64,000 nucleotides of DNA from contig OY998180.1 of assembly GCA_963921935.1 (NCBI GenBank), positions 107,598,270-107,662,269 of the forward strand. Reading direction: 5' to 3'. The DNA comes from Galeruca laticollis. Taxonomy: Eukaryota > Arthropoda > Insecta > Coleoptera > Chrysomelidae. Positions 22,195-34,080 of the stretch are shown in pieces. The translations under genes were made by a program, and so were the position numbers. Below the pieces are notes generated by a model. It searched no databases, was not told the DNA's origin, and worked only from the letters and a program-made list of their open reading frames with translations. The number at the start of each line of letters is the position of its first letter. Position 1 is the first letter of the stretch.

Positions 22195-22859
22195 CTAACT
22201 TTTAAATATTATGGGGTACAGCCAAAATGTATGGGTGGTTAAGAAAATTCGATTTTCACTATACCAAGCTTTCGATAATTTTATTATTATCTTTTTCAAG
22301 GCTAAAATACAATTTTGTTAAACTAAAAAACAAGGTTTATGTTTTATATAAGTAAAACTTACTAGTAAATTGAATAAATTCTTGAAGGATATCAAAATTG
22401 ATAACATTATTATGTTTTCAGTTTCATATAATTAAAAAACACTGATATCAATTGCTGAGAACGTTGTCTGTAGTATCAAGGAATAAAAATTTTTTGAAAT
22501 GATTGATCAGTCATAGTTTTTTTGACTTTTTTTGATAACAGTGACAACTAACAACGTTAAGGTTTAAGCTTAAATACCTTAACTTTTTTATCTAGTGTGA
22601 AATTACATCTTGTCATTCATATATCAATGACAAATGTAAATATAAAGGTTAAAGGTTGAATATCCTGATTAACACTAACATGTAGATTTAGTATAAATTT
22701 TCATTATATGATTTGAAATTCATTTAATTTCATTTAAATTTGAAAATTACCAATAAAAAATTTTGTAATGACAAGTTAAATTTATTTAAAAAAATGGATA
22801 TGAAAGAAATTGAAACTTTATAATAACTATGTTAGTTATCATAAAATCATGCATTTTAT
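22195..22859 (-). mobile_element. PLE pLTR between PLE 3 and PLE 4
   Basis: About 97% like 18958-19635 by eye, in the same orientation, lacking ~12-18 bp steps of the AAAGGTT repeat. It serves as 5' pLTR of PLE 3 and 3' pLTR of the partial PLE 4, a tandem arrangement usual for PLEs. Confidence 0.88.
22262..22302 (-). ncRNA. Hammerhead-like motif, shared pLTR
   Basis: Same architecture as at 19022-19062: 6-bp helix II, GAAA, AGCT, TGG. The core box reads CCTTGAAAAA. Confidence 0.35.
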
Positions 22860-23576
22860 TTAATATTCATCATCTGATGTTATGTGTAGGAAATCCGTGT
22901 CATTGTTAAAGGTTGTTGGTTTATTTTGTAGGTAAATAAGTTGAGTATATATTGCACTGACATTGTTGATATCTGACCTCTTATTCATCGATGGTTGATT
23001 TAATTTTATGTTTACTAATTCTATGAATTCTCTTTTAGTTTTATTAGATTCTATACTCAAAATTTTAGTTTCTTTATAATTCATTCTATGTTTAGTTTCT
23101 AAAACATGTTCTGTGAGTGCACAAGTTTTTTTATTTAGATTGCAATCACTTTGATGTTGGGTTATACGTTGCTTTAGGGTACGTGAGGTCTGGCCAGTGT
23201 AAGTTAAGTTACAATGTATACATGGAATGTTATATATTACGTTAGTTTTCATTACTTTTTCATCTTTCTGTTTAACTTTTGAAAAAACGTCTCCTACCTT
23301 TAAAATATTCCTGTTAGCAATTTTAATGTTTTCATTTTTAAATATTATATTGATTTTGTCTGAAAGGTTCTTAACATAAGGTAATGACCCATATTTAGTA
23401 TTCACTGTTTCATTATTATCTAAGGGTACATTTTCGTTGCTTGTATGTGTATGATTGAGGTTTGTATCAATAGTTGTATTAAAAATCAATTTTTTTAATA
23501 AGGTTAGGATAACTATTGTTAATGAAAATATCGAAAAGAACTTTTAAATTTTTGTTCAAAAGGGTGGGATGACAAA
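22860..23576 (-). pseudogene. Penelope-like element 4, 3' fragment with GIY-YIG domain
   Basis: The 23489-22860 frame encodes the linker and GIY-YIG endonuclease, almost identical to PLE 3 (NVIYNIPCIHCNLTYTGQTS, RMNYKETK, SDDEY end). It stops at a junction near 23576 where, inside GACAAATTC, the sequence switches to the plus-strand RT of PLE 5. A small deletion (TAAGGTTAGGATAAC) sits at about 23500. Confidence 0.88.
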
Positions 23577-24936
23577 TTCTTTCTGTTTCGCTGAATTCAT
23601 ACAAAATAAACAACTACCTCCAAATCATGTTATAATCAGCTTAGATGTTGTCTCACTCTTTAGTAATATTCCAAATTCATTAGTTAAACAAAGTATAAAA
23701 AAACACTGGCCAAATATAAGTATACATTGTAAACTATCTTATAACAATTTTATTGAATTCGTTGATCTTATTGAAAAGGGTACCTTTTTTGCATATAACG
23801 ACAAATTATATAAACAAATTTTTGGAACACCAATGGGAAGCTCTGTCTCACCAATATATGCACAATATGTAATGGATGACTTACTTAATAGTTGTATTCC
23901 AAAATTACCATTTGAAATCTCTTTTTTAAAAAAATATGTTGATGATTTAATTTGTGCAATTCCTAGTAATGGTATAGACACGATTCTACAAGTTTTTAAT
24001 AGCCACAATACCAACATACAATTTACAATTGAAACAGAAACCAACAATAGTATACCTTTCCTAGACAGTTTATTGATACGTAATCCAAAAAATATAGTTA
24101 TATTAGATTAGTATAGGAAACCCACAAATTCAGGAAGATACTTGAATTACAACTCTTACCATTCCGAAAAAATAAAAATAAATCTAGTTCTATCCATGAA
24201 AAATAGAATAGCACGAATTTGTCATCCCACCCTTTTGAACAAAAATTTAAAAGTTCTTTTCGATATTTTCATTAACAATAGTTATCCTAGAACCTTATTA
24301 AAAAAATTGATTTTTAATACAACTATTGATACAAACCTCAATCATACACAAACAAGCAACGAAAATGTACCCTTAGATAATAATGAAACAGTGAATACTA
24401 AATATGGGTCATTACCTTATGTTAAGAACCTTTCAGACAAAATCAATATAATATTTAAAAATGAAAACATTAAAATTGCTAACAGGAATATTTTAAAGGT
24501 AGGAGACGTTTTTTCAAAAGTTAAACAGAAAGATGAAAAAGTAATGAAAACTAACGTAATATATAACATTCCATGTATACATTGTAACTTAACTTACACT
24601 GGCCAGACCTCACGTACCCTAAAGCAACGTATAACCCAACATCAAAGTGATTGCAATCTAAATAAAAAAACTATTGCACTCACAGAACATGTTTTAGAAA
24701 CTAAACATAGAATGAATTATAAAGAAACTAAAATTTTGAGTATAGAATCTAATAAAACTAAAAGAGAATTCATAGAATTAGTAAACATAAAATTAAATCA
24801 ACCATCGATGAATGAGAGGTCAGATATCAACAATGTCAGTGCAATATATACTCAACTTATTTACCTACAAAATAAACCAACAACCTTTAACAATGACACG
24901 GATTTCCTACACATAACATCAGATGATGAATATTAA
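23577..24936 (+). pseudogene. Penelope-like element 5, RT plus GIY-YIG, 5'-truncated, one nonsense codon
   Basis: The plus-strand frame starts inside the RT at SFCFAEFIQNKQLPPNH. It holds ISLDVVSLFSNIPN, KQIFGTPMGSSVSP and KKYVDDLICAIP (intact YVDD). A TAG at 24109-24111 replaces the Trp of the conserved LDWYRKP, after which the same frame continues PTNSGRYLNYNSYHSEK. The GIY-YIG domain (NVIYNIPCIHCNLTYTGQT) is followed by KTIALTEH instead of KTCALTEH. It ends SDDEY. The protein is otherwise nearly the same as PLE 3, so these are recent copies. Confidence 0.92.
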
Positions 24937-25620
24937 ATAAAATGCATGATTTTATGATAACTAACATAGTTATTATAAAGTTTCAATTTCTTTCATATCC
25001 ATTTTTTTAAATAAATTTAACTTGTCATTACAAAATTTTTTATTGGTAATTTTCAAATTTAAATGAAATTAAATGAATTTCAAATCATATAATGAAAATT
25101 TATACTAAATCTACATGTTAGTGTTAATCAGGATATTCAACCTTTAACCTTTGACCTTTATATTTACATTTGTCATTGATATATGAATGACAAGATGTAA
25201 TTTCACACTAGATAAAAAAGTTAGTGTAAGTTAAGGTATTTAACCTTAAACCTTAACGTTGTTAGTTGTCACTGTTATCAAAAAAAGTCAAAAAAACTAT
25301 GACTGATCAATCATTTCAAAAAATTTTTATTCCTTGATACTACAGACAACGTTCTCAGCAATTGATATCAGTGTTTTTCAATTATATGAAACTGAAATCA
25401 TAATAATGTTATCAATTTTGATATCCTTCAAGAATTTATTCAATTTACTAGTAAGTTTTACTTATATAAAACATAAACCTTGTTTTTTAGTTTAACAAAA
25501 TTGTATTTTAGCCTTGAAAAAGATAATAATAAAATTATCGAAAGCTTGGTATAGTGAAAATCGAATTTTCTTAACCACCCATACATTTTGGCTGTACCCC
25601 ATAATATTTAAAAAATAGTT
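24937..25620 (+). mobile_element. PLE 5 3' pLTR
   Basis: Reverse-complement copy of 18958-19635. It ends in a short tail (TTCAACTATTCAGCCGTGAC) also found at 22160-22195, then runs into (TA)n. Confidence 0.88.
25511..25551 (+). ncRNA. Hammerhead-like motif, PLE 5 pLTR
   Basis: Same sense as the element: CCTTGAAAAA, 6-bp helix II GATAAT/ATTATC, GAAA, AGCT, TGG. Core box degenerate. Confidence 0.35.
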
Positions 25621-25650
25621 TTTCAACTATTCAGCCGTGACTACCCTTCT

Positions 25651-25655
<5 letters not shown>

Positions 25656-25696
<41 letters not shown>
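25656..25696. repeat. (TA)n microsatellite
   Basis: About 20 TA units closing the PLE cluster. Confidence 0.97.
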
Positions 25697-25697
<1 letters not shown>

Positions 25698-26199
25698 TAC
25701 CAAAAAAAGACTGGCCACACTTTATCTAGTTGGCTTAACAATATTCGGAAAATTGAAGGAAATATTTTGTAGATAGTCTAGTTTTAGAAAAAATCTGTTC
25801 GGTTAAGGAGTATATTCTTGTCACGTGTAGAAAAAACGAATCACTAAATGAACAATAGAACGAATTAAACGATTAAACTTCAAAAATCATTTAAATACTA
25901 CCAAAACTGCCATCTACGGATGTAAGTAAAACTTTGCGCCATGTACCTACACGTCTCAAGTTACTCTAGAAAGAATAATATTCCCATTTAATAAACAATT
26001 AAAGTACCTAATCAAATTTAAATCACAAAAATTTTTGAAATCACGTAAAATACGATGTCGTATATTAAATTTATCCACCTTTTTCTATTTTCAATTGATA
26101 CTTACAAATAAACATTCTTCCAAATAATTCTCAATTTATTGACAGAAATTCATTCAGATAGAATTTTTAAATATACATAGTTATTTTCCAACTAATCTT
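25697..26199. other. No gene recognised
   Basis: AT-rich DNA between the PLE cluster and the gag remnant. No motif found. Confidence 0.5.
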
Positions 26200-27580
26200 A
26201 AGCTGATCTTCAAAATAATTTGGCAAAAAAAAATTTATTGGACTTGGCCCAATTTTTGGTATAGGGAGTGTTCTGTGAGGCTTCTTGTCGAAAATTTTCA
26301 ATTGGGTCTTGAATAATTTGATAAGGATAATCGAATTGATATTGATCAGAGTTGTCATATTCTGGATATGTTTGATCAGTTTCATGTGGATCAAAATAAT
26401 CATAATTTTGGACATCATGGGTTTGGTATGAAGTTTCACCTTGTATTTGATTTTCAAATGGGTTATCGAATTCATAATGTTGATGATTTACATCATGTAC
26501 AAATAATTCCGTGGACGTAGATTTTCTCTTAGGTGCTAATATTGTATTTCCTGATCATGTGTCCATTGGCGTAGGTTTATATGGTTTGTTGGGATTTGGT
26601 TGATTCCTGCTTTGAATTGGGAATGCTCTCTGGCTGTGTCTGGGTTGATTGGAAAATTGTTGTCTTTGAGCTTGAAAATTAATATTCTGCCTCCATTGAG
26701 TTTATGGTTTTTGGATGAAAGGACGATTGAAATAATCAAAATTCTGTTGGGGTTGCGAGAATTAATTATTAACTACACCTAGATGTGAATTTCCATTAAT
26801 TGAAATAGTGGGATGAGAAGGTGGCAAATGAAAATTTCGGTAACTAGCATTACTATTTTGGAAAAAAATTGGGAAGATGATTAGTTTGTCTGGATGGATT
26901 CATTCTTGGAATCGGTTTGTAAGAAAAATTATTAAGAATATTACTTCTATTCTGACAGTACATAAAATTCTCTTCTTCTATACCAAAAGACACAGCTACT
27001 TCTAAACTATCTGGGTTCCTTAAACGTATAATATTTTGTAATTGACCAGTTAAACTTCTAATAAAAGTGCTAAATCGGTATAATTTCTAATTTCCATAGT
27101 TTTTTTCTGCCACTGTATCATTTGAAGCATTCAATTTAGAAATTAACAAACTACCTGGTGTTTCATTTTTAATGGTCTCAATACAATTAAATCTTGCACT
27201 AAGCAATCTATATTTCTTTGGTCTCCGAAACACAATTGAAGAAGTTGTTTTATTTCAGCCCATGTTCGTAATTCAGTTCTTGACCCTATTATCATTGAAG
27301 CCCTACCTGGTAATTTACTCATCAATGCTCGTAATAAAAAGCTATTTAATGGTTAATTTGTTGCATCGTAAAATTGAGTGAATAATTTTTCACAGATATC
27401 TAGAAAAATATTTAAGGGATGAGGATTAACCCCGTATTGTGGAATAGTATCAATATATAATTTTAGCAATTGATAGTTGGGATTAGCCATTGTTTCCATT
27501 TCTATTATATCACTATTTTCTTCCAAAGATATACTAGAATTAAATAAATCTGGTAAATCTCCTACATCTGGATCATTCAT
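26200..27580 (-). pseudogene. Ty3-like retrotransposon gag
   Basis: Minus strand. The frame opens MNDPDVGDLPDLFNSS and runs into ANPNYQLLKLYIDTIPQYGV, NIFLDICEKLF, then after a frame change MSKLPGRASMIIGSRTELRT, WAEIKQLLQLCFGDQRNIDC and LVQDLIVLRPLK, the capsid-like order of insect Ty3 gag (SKLxGxA, WxxIKxxLxxxFGD). A Gln/Asn-rich stretch follows at about 26750-26560, then NPNKPYKPTPMDT and an acidic Tyr-rich tail (NYDYFDPHETDQTYPEYDN) near 26400. Several frameshifts and stops break it. Pol is absent, the sequence ending near 26200. Confidence 0.8.
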
Positions 27581-27916
27581 TAACTATGCTCAATTATATT
27601 ATTATATATTAAAAGAAAAAATAATGTTTGTCATTCAAGAAAGTATAAAAAACATATATTAAAAGTCTATAAAACTAGTTTTGCGAAACTTTACTTTGAT
27701 TTCTATTTTGAAAGAAGGAAAATGTAATGTTTTCGACTTATGGTACTATGAAGAAAATGTTCATTCTTCTCCAATTGGATCTGGGCAATGTGGTCCCTCT
27801 TCCCTGGACTGGATTCTTGAAGTTAATTGAAACCCAAAAGAATAACACAAAGTTCGAGATTGCAAACAATCCGTAGATACGGACCAGTAGCACGATTTTT
27901 GTTGAACCGATTTGTA
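27581..27916 (-). other. Leader between primer-binding site and gag; no gene
   Basis: About 335 bp between the PBS-like sequence and the gag start on the minus strand, consistent with a retrotransposon leader. Confidence 0.4.
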
Positions 27917-27934
27917 ATCCTACTGACTGCGCCA
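27917..27934 (-). promoter_or_regulatory. Probable primer-binding site of the Ty3-like element
   Basis: On the minus strand TGGCGCAGTCAGTAGGAT directly follows TAACTACAAATTTAAA, the expected position of an LTR end, and precedes gag by ~340 bp. TGGCGCAGTC is a PBS type I associate with insect Ty3 elements; the primer tRNA was not identified. Confidence 0.5.
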
Positions 27935-28229
27935 TTTAAATTTGTAGTTAACTGAAACAACTTTTTAAAAAGAAATTAGTTTCATTTTTACAACTAGGCG
28001 AGACCTTACAACTCGAGACCTATATAAAATCGTATTAACATAACTAAGAACGTTAAAATGAAAACTATCCATGGGATTGCAACTCAGCAGTCCAGCGGTG
28101 TCACATTACCATATGTGTTCCCATTACTTTTGTTTATATGACGCCAGAATTGTGGATCAAAGTATGTTCAAACAGTTGTTTGAGTGTTTTTACCAATAAA
28201 CTAATTGGGCTTTTTTAATATACATTTAA
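27935..28229 (-). mobile_element. Probable 5' LTR remnant of the Ty3-like element
   Basis: Non-coding sequence immediately upstream of the PBS on the minus strand. Only one copy is present and its outer end is not defined; a possible start is AGTAATGGGAACACATATGG near 28122. Boundary uncertain. Confidence 0.35.
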
Positions 28230-29050
28230 ATATATTACTTTTCCGCCCAACCTCTCTAATATGCGAGAAACATATTGGTTTACCCCAATCAAAGTTGGAA
28301 ATTTGAAAATTTTTTTTGAGTTATTTTTACGTTTTCGATCAACAACAACCCAAAAAAACGGTTTTTAGAAAAAAAATCCTGTGTGTATGTCGTCGTCGTT
28401 GTCGTCGGCCACTTTTCCTGACATGTCTTGTTAGCACGATACAGCCTCCGGAGTGCAATAAGTCAGCAATTTTATTGTTGAGGACATGTCACAGATGATC
28501 CCTATTGATTTTAAGTTTACCAGAGCCAGTACAACGGGTGCTATGGTACTTGAAGTACGACATTTTGTAATTTTTTGAGAAATTTCAGTTTGTTAGCGCG
28601 GTACAGCCTCCGTATTATATACAACTGACCAATTTCATATTTGGATATTATTCAGTGCGTCTAAAAGATGAACCCTATTGATATTCAACTCAGCAAAGCC
28701 AGTACAACGGGTGCTATGGTACTTGAAGTAAAAAAAATTCGTCATTTTTGGAGAATTTTCAGTTTGTTAACACGATACAGCCTCCAGAGAGTATACGATT
28801 GATCAATTTTATGATTGAATATTGTTCAAGGTGTCTCACAGATGTACCCTATTGATTTTCAGTTGATTATAACGAGTACAGTGGGTCCTATAAGTCCAGA
28901 TATACTGAATTTTTGGTGATTTTTGGAGAAATTTCGGTTTGTTAGCACGATACATCCCCCTAAGTGTATACAAGTGACAATTTTATGATAGAATATTGTT
29001 CAGGGCCACAGATGCGGAAAAGTTAGTTTTAATCCTAAAAACCGTATATT
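28230..29050 (+). repeat. Dispersed repeat block with ~174-bp tandem units (copy 2)
   Basis: Leader and units correspond to 402-1360 one by one. Unit landmarks lie near 28430, 28592, 28766 and 28941 (spacings 162, 174, 175). This copy has one unit fewer at the front, and its first unit is fused to the leader at a different point (CTTTTCCTGACATGTCTTGTTAGC). Confidence 0.85.
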
Positions 29051-30000
29051 TTTTATGTATTGCTATGTATATTACTTAATATTTGTTTATAAATAATTTC
29101 TTTGGGGCATCCACTTTTAAAAATATCTCTCTAATTAATTGAAATTTCAGACAAGAGAATTCCAACCTCTTAATTGGGTTTAAAGTTTCTTAGAAGTAAC
29201 TTTCCACATCCTCATTATTTGGTTGATTGTTAGACGTCTATTTGTACAACAACTTCCCGTATACCGTTAAGAGAAATGTTTCCTTGAAACATACCTATAA
29301 AGTTCCAATTGCATTGTCATCACATTCTGTTCTCACCATTATTAAAGCTACATTTCAGCTTAAGTTATGCACGCATATTTCCTCAACAAAGCCAGATTTC
29401 CGCAACGAAAACCCCGTTTTCCTTGTCACACTGTACGGCTTCCGTTGCGGATATTGTTTATTAGAACGAGTATTCAACAGAGGAGAAGCCGCCTATTGAC
29501 CAACAGAAATCGATTTCAATTATTATTTAGTTTAGTAACTACAATATACTTATGAATTTTACAGTTTTAATTTGGGAATCGTTTATTAAAACGAATTCAT
29601 GGCATTAAAAGAGAACAGTGAAGCACAAATCTAATAAACTAACATGAAACTAATACGATAAGAATTCGGGGAAATGGCACAATAGGCAACCAACAATTCA
29701 TTTGGTTAGTTTTTTAATGATAAACCATAAACCTTATTTATTGGTGATTGAAAAAAATATTTTGGGGTAAGTATATACCGTTTTACTAGTTCTAGCGGTG
29801 AAGAATTTAAACTTTCCGTGATATACAGGTATAGTGGTATCCTTACCTCAAAGTAAGGTTTGTTCAATTTTTGAGTGTGATGTGTTTTGTTCAAGAATTT
29901 AGTACTGGTTATGACAGCATATATACCAAAAGTTATGATGACATAGGGTTCCATCACGGACGGAACATTATTTTCTAAATGCATTCTTTTTTTATTAGGA
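29051..30000. other. No gene recognised
   Basis: Includes a 90-codon open frame at 29227-29499 without any motif I recognise; it overlaps another open frame and is probably chance. Confidence 0.5.
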
Positions 30001-32718
30001 ATGGATTTACCTGAAGGACAACGTCAAACATGGTCCCAAACTGATATGCAGCATGCAATCGAAGAAGTAGTGTCGAAACAAATGGGTTGGCTAGAAGTGC
30101 AAAAACATTTCAGGTACCAAAAAGTAGGAGAATACCAGTTAGATGGGTAATTCCGGTCACTCAACTTGTTCCGTAAAAAACGTAGTCACCTCGTTGAATG
30201 TGCAGCGCCATCTTTCTTTTATCGGTACTAGTTAAATCCACCAGTCTGCAACTTTTTGCCAGGTTCGATTATAATATTTTGATGAATTTAAACCAATGTA
30301 AGTATTCAAATTCATAATTTTTTGCATGTAGCCATGATGAATATCTTGAGGGGTAACCTGTTGCGCAGATCCTGCTTCTACAGGCGCTTAAATAAAGAGG
30401 AACTATTTTGGGTTAGGTTTATGTTGACAAATATCTTTCGAGAAATTCTGGTCAAAACAAGTCGGTATTACCTCACGGGCTTTCTTATGACTATGTGGAA
30501 TACATTTTAGATTTTGTTTGTTTTCTCATCAATGTGTTTCATTTGTTACAGATGCCTAGAAACTATATCAGTAAAGGAAACAAAGTTAAATGGACCTCCG
30601 AACCACTTCCAAAGTGCCTTGCAATTTATTGAAGAAGGTCACTCAATCCTATCATCAAGTCAAAAATTTCACATTCCATTCAGCACATTACAGACAAAGT
30701 ACGTAATCTTTGGAGGAAGAAGTTTTTCTAGTAAACCGTATAAAATATCTATAAGATATTTTTTATGGTATTCGCCCCCAGTAGATTCGACGATTTCTTA
30801 TGAATATGCAACCAATAATAATATAAATCACAAATTCAGCTATGAATCTAAAATGGCAGGTTCTATGCATTCTTAAGAAGAAATCCTACAATAAGTGTTC
30901 GTATGCCAGAAGCAATCAGCATTAATAGGATTACCGCCTTTAATCGAGAATATGTAGCAAAATTCGACACAAAATTGGAAACTGTGATGTCTAAGAACCA
31001 ATATCTGCCAAACCAAATATACAATGTTGACGAGACAGACATATCCATCCTGGAACCATCGTTGACACCAAAGGAAAGAGGCGTATTGGCTCTGTAACAA
31101 GCTGCGAGAGAGGCAAGACAAGTACAGTCATTTGTTGCATAGATGTAGCTATCAGATATATATCTCCATTTTTATTTTTCCTCGGAAGTGGATGTCTCAG
31201 CTTTTATCGAAAGATGGACCTCCGTATGCTGCTTATGAATGTTCCCATAATGGCAAGTCAAACGAAGAATTATTTGAGGAGTGGATTGAACACTTCATAG
31301 CATATTCAAAATTCAGCAAAGAGAACCCTAATCTATTGATATTAGATAATCATAGCAGCCATATCACATTACGAACTCACAGTTTGTGTAGAAAAAATGG
31401 AATCTCATGTTGTCCGTATCACCACATGCATCACACAGAATGCTGCCCTTAGATGGGTCACTAAAAGCTGCTTTTCGCAGAGAAAGTGATCTTCACACGT
31501 CAAAGCCATTGGTGGAAATTACACCCTATGATTTGGCAGAACTTTTCAATAAAGTGTTACGCGCTTTATCTATTATGGTCTGCTCGCTAGCTCCAGAAGC
31601 GCAACCTCATGGTCCAAGCTCAGTTCGGTCGGGGGGTGGGTATGCGAATATTCCTATTTTGTTTTGTTGTGAAAAATGGGCGCCACCAGTTGAATTTTCA
31701 TGAGCCTGCCCTAACTAGTAGACCGCCACGATGGTCAGGATGGAGCAGACAATATGTAAGATGCTAGGTATTACAAGAGTGGAAAACAAGAAACACCCTT
31801 GTAATGAAAATTCTATAATACTAGTTACACAAAAACAGACTATATACAGACAACTACGCCACTGTGACGTCACGGAGCCGTTTACGAAAGCTAACAAAAA
31901 TTCCTAAACCTATTCTTAACTATTTTACTACGGTACGATCCGAAGGAGTCTGTTTGCCTCTAATATAATCACCAGTATCGAAATAAATGTTTCAAAATAA
32001 TTCTACTAATGTAGGTGGAGAGACTATACTCATTCTCTTGGCTTGACTGGGATGGTGTCCACTGACTGAGACCCTTTAATGTTTATAAATAATTACAATG
32101 ACTCATCAATCACATCCATCACGTTTACATTACCTCCGTTAGAGGGTTCTTATTCTATTCTCTCTAAACTCTTTTTTTTCCACTCTACAAATCCACATGC
32201 GACTCTACTCCTTCCACAATTCTCCTTCGACACCGAATAGAGAATATCACACTTGAAATAACAAAAACCCAAGCTCGAGGAAGAGCTTTGAATCATTTAT
32301 TTCAACTTACCTGATTCGCCAACAAAATTAGCCAAAATTTAATGAACTCCTTCGTATTCTACCCAAATTCGATTTCAACAAATCCTACGTACAATCTGCC
32401 CTGACAGCAACTTGACTTCTTCATAATATGTTAAACAAGTCAAACTGATGTTTAGCAAGTACAACTCGATTGAAACTACATTGATATATCAATGCCCTTT
32501 CAAAGTAAGCTATACTATTTGTCAGCGGAGAATGTAGGCAGTGAACAAGTAATTTAAGGGGAATCTTTCGGTTTCTTAAATGTACATGACCGATGTGATT
32601 GATAATGTCAACAAAGAGGTACCTAAGAACTCGAAATATTATTATATTTGTGTTTTTAAATGAAACTCAAGGTCTCTAGTTAATTCCACAATATAATACA
32701 AGTTATTGAAAATTCTAA

Positions 32719-32762
32719 AAAATTGACAATTGTTTCGATAAATCAATATCATCGTCAGAATG
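32719..32762 (-). ncRNA. Hammerhead ribozyme candidate, left arm
   Basis: Minus-strand mirror of the 33003-33046 motif, with the same conserved boxes. Confidence 0.55.
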
Positions 32763-33002
32763 ACAGAAGTTACATTTCATTTTATGCCTACCTGATGTTT
32801 AGTAGTTATATTTTTGGCTAGACCAAGAAGTAACCTAACTTGTGATTGGCTTAATATATGTTTATAGAAAAAGAAGAAGATGTGATATTACAAATATTGG
32901 AGCTTAGATATTATTAGCCCTATGGTGAAATCCAGGATATCACCATAAGGCTAATATAACTACTAAACATCAGGTAGGCATAAAATGAAATGTAACTTCT
33001 GT

Positions 33003-33046
33003 CATTCTGACGATGATATTGATTTATCGAAACAATTGTCAATTTT
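33003..33046 (+). ncRNA. Hammerhead ribozyme candidate, right arm (complete conserved core)
   Basis: CTGACGA at 33007-33013 fits the core box CUGANGA (position 7 is free). One extra T follows, then helix II GATA/TATC (4 bp, loop TTGATT), GAAA at 33029-33032, and a helix III made only of the self-complementary CAATTG. The cleavage triplet GTC ends at 33040. Helix I is weak (ATT/AAT, 3 bp). Very short, self-complementary helix III is the form described for PLE hammerheads, thought to act as dimers. Activity is untested. Confidence 0.6.
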
Positions 33047-34080
33047 TTAGAATTTTCAATAACTTGTATTATATTGTGGAATTAACTAGAGACCTTGAGT
33101 TTCATTTAAAAACACTAATATGAGCATATTCCACGAAGTAAGGGTCGAGACAGTCAATTTCATTATTATATTTATTAACAAAAACTATAATTACAGTGTT
33201 GCGGGGTGAGTTGAAAAATCAACCCGTAACAAAAGCTTATTTCAGAACTGCCACAATGGCTATCGAAATTTCCGGCCTTCAATAAACTGGAATACATCCA
33301 CTAAATCCCAATATATTTACCGATGAAGACTTTATAGCGGCAGATACTTTCACCAACCGAAACGATTGTGAAGATATAGTTATGTTTCGTGATCTCGACA
33401 CTTCTATGGATGATTCTATCAATGCAGGCTCATCAACATCAAGTTTAGATGCAGGTTCATCCAATAAATAACTAAAACCGTTTGGTCCAAGAAACGCAAC
33501 TGCTTCAACTTCGTCTGGTCCTTCAATTAGAAGTTCTCCGAACCCATTTCATGTTCTCATAAATAACCGTATTGTAACGGATCCTTCCAAATTCAAATAT
33601 TTCAAGCAACCATCGAATAGTCTGGAATCAACTTTACAATTTCACAATCTGTTGCGAGTCCCTTCTACTAGTTCTATAAATAAAAGATTGTCTAGTCGAG
33701 GTAAACAACATTCGTCGATATTAAAACCGATAGTCATTTAAAGACCCAATTCTAAGAAGAAAATAGAGAAAAAAACATGATAGAAAAAGGAAAGGAAACC
33801 ACAAATGATATTCAAGAAGAAGAAGGGATTTAAGAAGAATTTGAAGATTTTTTTGCAAAGCGATTGCAGAAAATATAGACGAAGAAACTCGGTATCAGGA
33901 CGATGAATTGGATGACAAGTAGAGCGAACAACGCAATGGAACCTATCTAATTTGTGAGGAATTTGGGAGGGATGGCAAATTATAGTACCGGTGTATTGTG
34001 TGCGGCCGTTGGGTTTACGAATTGTGTAGTGGTTGGGATACTGCTGAGAATTACAAATGCGATATTTGCATTAGGAAGTG

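Larger units (their letters stand above)
32650..33114. mobile_element. PLE pLTR-type fold-back with hammerhead motifs, 465 bp
   Basis: GTGTTTTTAAATGAAACTC at 32650 is matched by its complement ending at 33114. Arms of about 167 bp are nearly identical around a ~130-bp loop. Each arm has a hammerhead motif. It is nested inside the LTR-like insertion. Confidence 0.8.
31555..33231. mobile_element. LTR-like insertion (probable solo LTR) with 4-bp target duplication
   Basis: The insert begins TGTTACGCGC and ends CCCGTAACA, a short TG...CA inverted terminus. AAAG flanks it at 31551-31554 and 33232-33235. Removing it with one AAAG restores the pogo reading frame exactly, which fixes the boundaries. 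The interior is non-coding and carries the PLE fold-back 32650-33114, so its own length is about 1.2 kb. A TG...CA unit with a 4-bp duplication and no genes fits a solo LTR. Confidence 0.75.
30001..34080 (+). pseudogene. pogo/Tigger-type transposase, copy 2, split by an LTR-like insertion
   Basis: 30001-30120 encodes MDLPEGQRQTWSQTDMQHAI, a psq-type DNA-binding start. 30541-30700 continues NHFQSALQFIEEGHSILSSS with PFSTLQTK. 30866-31097 has FLRRNPTISVR, the CENP-B-type segment, and the first catalytic Asp in IYNVDETDIS. 31190-31554 has LLILDNHSSH (second Asp) and LPLDGSLKAAF (third). The frame is interrupted after ELFNK by the 31555-33231 insertion and resumes in phase with AYFRTATMAIE, TGIHPLNPNIFTDEDF. 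It ends in a PHD-like Cys/His cluster (33945-34080: YRCIVCGRWVYELC, YKCDICIRK). Stops and frameshifts show it is dead. Confidence 0.85.

Noticed and set aside
26167..26475. 102-codon minus frame MNSITHLKIKYKVKLHTKPM
   Set aside because: It is the wrong frame of the gag C-terminal tail; the adjacent frame gives an acidic Tyr-rich sequence typical of gag.
29227..29499. 90-codon frame as a host gene
   Set aside because: No recognisable motif, overlaps another equally open frame, no splice or promoter support.
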